From: Candidatus Enterousia merdequi
GTDB taxonomy: Bacteria > Pseudomonadota > Alphaproteobacteria > Rs-D84
DNA length: 7,776 nucleotides
Assembly (NCBI GenBank): GCA_018065345.1
Contig: JAGHTM010000014.1
Span: 1-7,776, forward strand
Reading direction: 5' to 3'
The first letter of the stretch is position 1, and every line of letters begins with the position of its first letter. A program made the translations under genes and the position numbers. The notes below the pieces were generated by a model, which made no database searches, was not told the DNA's origin, and saw only the letters and a list, made by a program, of their open reading frames with translations. Shown here piece by piece: positions 7,626 through 7,776 of the stretch.

Positions 7626-7653
7626 TTGCGTTTATAAAAAAATAAGTTATAAT
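7626..7653 (+). promoter_or_regulatory. Promoter of the tRNA-Gly gene
   Basis: TTGCGT (7626-7631), a 16-nt spacer and a perfect -10 TATAAT (7648-7653). The start would be near 7660, about 15 nt before the tRNA. It begins five bases after the lipoprotein stop codon, and no hairpin terminator is visible between them, so read-through from the lipoprotein gene is also possible. Confidence 0.6.
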
Positions 7654-7674
7654 CACAAGGCTTAAAAATAAGTT

Positions 7675-7749
7675 GCGAGCATAGTTCAAAGGCTAGAATG
7701 CAAGCCTTCCAAGCTTGAAATGAGGGTTCGATTCCCTCTGCTCGCACCA
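7675..7749 (+). tRNA. tRNA-Gly, anticodon UCC
   Basis: A full cloverleaf can be folded by hand. The acceptor stem GCGAGCA/TGCTCGC (7675-7681 with 7739-7745) has seven pairs. The D arm is GTTC/GAAT with the loop AAAGGCTA containing G18-G19. The anticodon stem is CAAGC/GCTTG (7701-7705 with 7713-7717) and the loop CTTCCAA places the anticodon TCC at 7708-7710. A 4-nt variable region precedes the T arm GAGGG/CCCTC with loop TTCGATT. The discriminator is A (7746) and the 3' CCA is encoded (7747-7749). The anticodon UCC reads GGA and, by wobble, probably GGG. The first three acceptor pairs G1-C72, C2-G71, G3-C70 match bacterial glycine identity; the A73 discriminator does not match the usual U73. 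Confidence 0.97.
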
Positions 7750-7776
7750 GAAATGTGGCGGGCAGCCAGTGAATCG
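7750..7776. other. Unassigned GC-richer tail after the tRNA
   Basis: Twenty-seven bases to the window end. They contain no T-run terminator and no second tRNA start that I can recognise. The stretch from 7755 is clearly richer in G and C than the surrounding protein genes. An ATG at 7753 opens eight codons (MWRAASES) but has no Shine-Dalgarno, so I do not call a gene. Confidence 0.3.

Noticed and set aside
7622..7674. Rho-independent terminator for the lipoprotein gene
   Set aside because: The gap has A-rich runs but no GC-rich inverted repeat followed by T's; the stretch reads better as a tRNA promoter.
7753..7776. Possible start of a protein gene (MWRAASES)
   Set aside because: Only eight codons are visible, there is no Shine-Dalgarno, and nothing is recognisable.
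7762..7776. Resemblance of the window end to the cloning-vector text CCAGTGAATTCG
   Set aside because: The match is short and lacks one base of the EcoRI site, so chance similarity is as likely as vector contamination.
1..7776. CRISPR array, insertion sequence, toxin-antitoxin pair or defence cluster
   Set aside because: No regularly spaced repeats, terminal inverted repeats, transposase or small paired genes were seen; almost all of the window is filled by recognised housekeeping genes.

Overview
The window looks like an ordinary chromosomal stretch of an AT-rich alphaproteobacterium. The lineage call rests on three things: an AddB protein of the alphaproteobacterial type (it has an 'LPSRRA' N-terminus instead of a Walker A loop), the divergent rsmI / LppC-lipoprotein pair, and strongly A/T-biased third codon positions. 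A small host-associated or uncultured lineage is plausible, but that is inference. TAA, TAG and TGA all end genes here, so nothing suggests a reassigned code.

Layout, left to right. Positions 1-1331 (minus strand) carry the first 443 codons of an AMP-binding fatty acyl-CoA ligase. It is cut by the window edge. A 71-bp divergent intergenic region (1332-1402) holds two face-to-face promoters whose -10 boxes overlap. Exonuclease III / AP endonuclease (plus strand, 1403-2176) ends tail-to-tail with addB, and the two genes share the palindrome CTAG as overlapping stop codons. The minus-strand operon rsmI-engB-addB (5976 down to 2173) is tightly packed: rsmI and engB overlap as ATGA, and addB starts inside the end of engB at a TTG or GTG codon. 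A second short divergent region (5977-6028) separates rsmI from a plus-strand lipoprotein of the LppC / penicillin-binding-protein-activator family (6029-7621). A tRNA-Gly(UCC) gene with its own promoter closes the window (7675-7749), followed by 27 bases of unassigned, GC-richer sequence.

Functionally this is housekeeping: DNA repair (ExoIII and the AddB half of AddAB), ribosome maturation (the RsmI 16S rRNA methyltransferase and the EngB GTPase), envelope maintenance (LppC-like lipoprotein), lipid activation and translation. I found no CRISPR array, mobile element, toxin-antitoxin pair, phage gene or defence island, and I do not claim a new system. The points worth a second look are the two overlapping divergent promoter pairs, addB standing without addA next to it, the shared CTAG stop, the A73 discriminator of the tRNA, and the short GC-rich tail at the window end.
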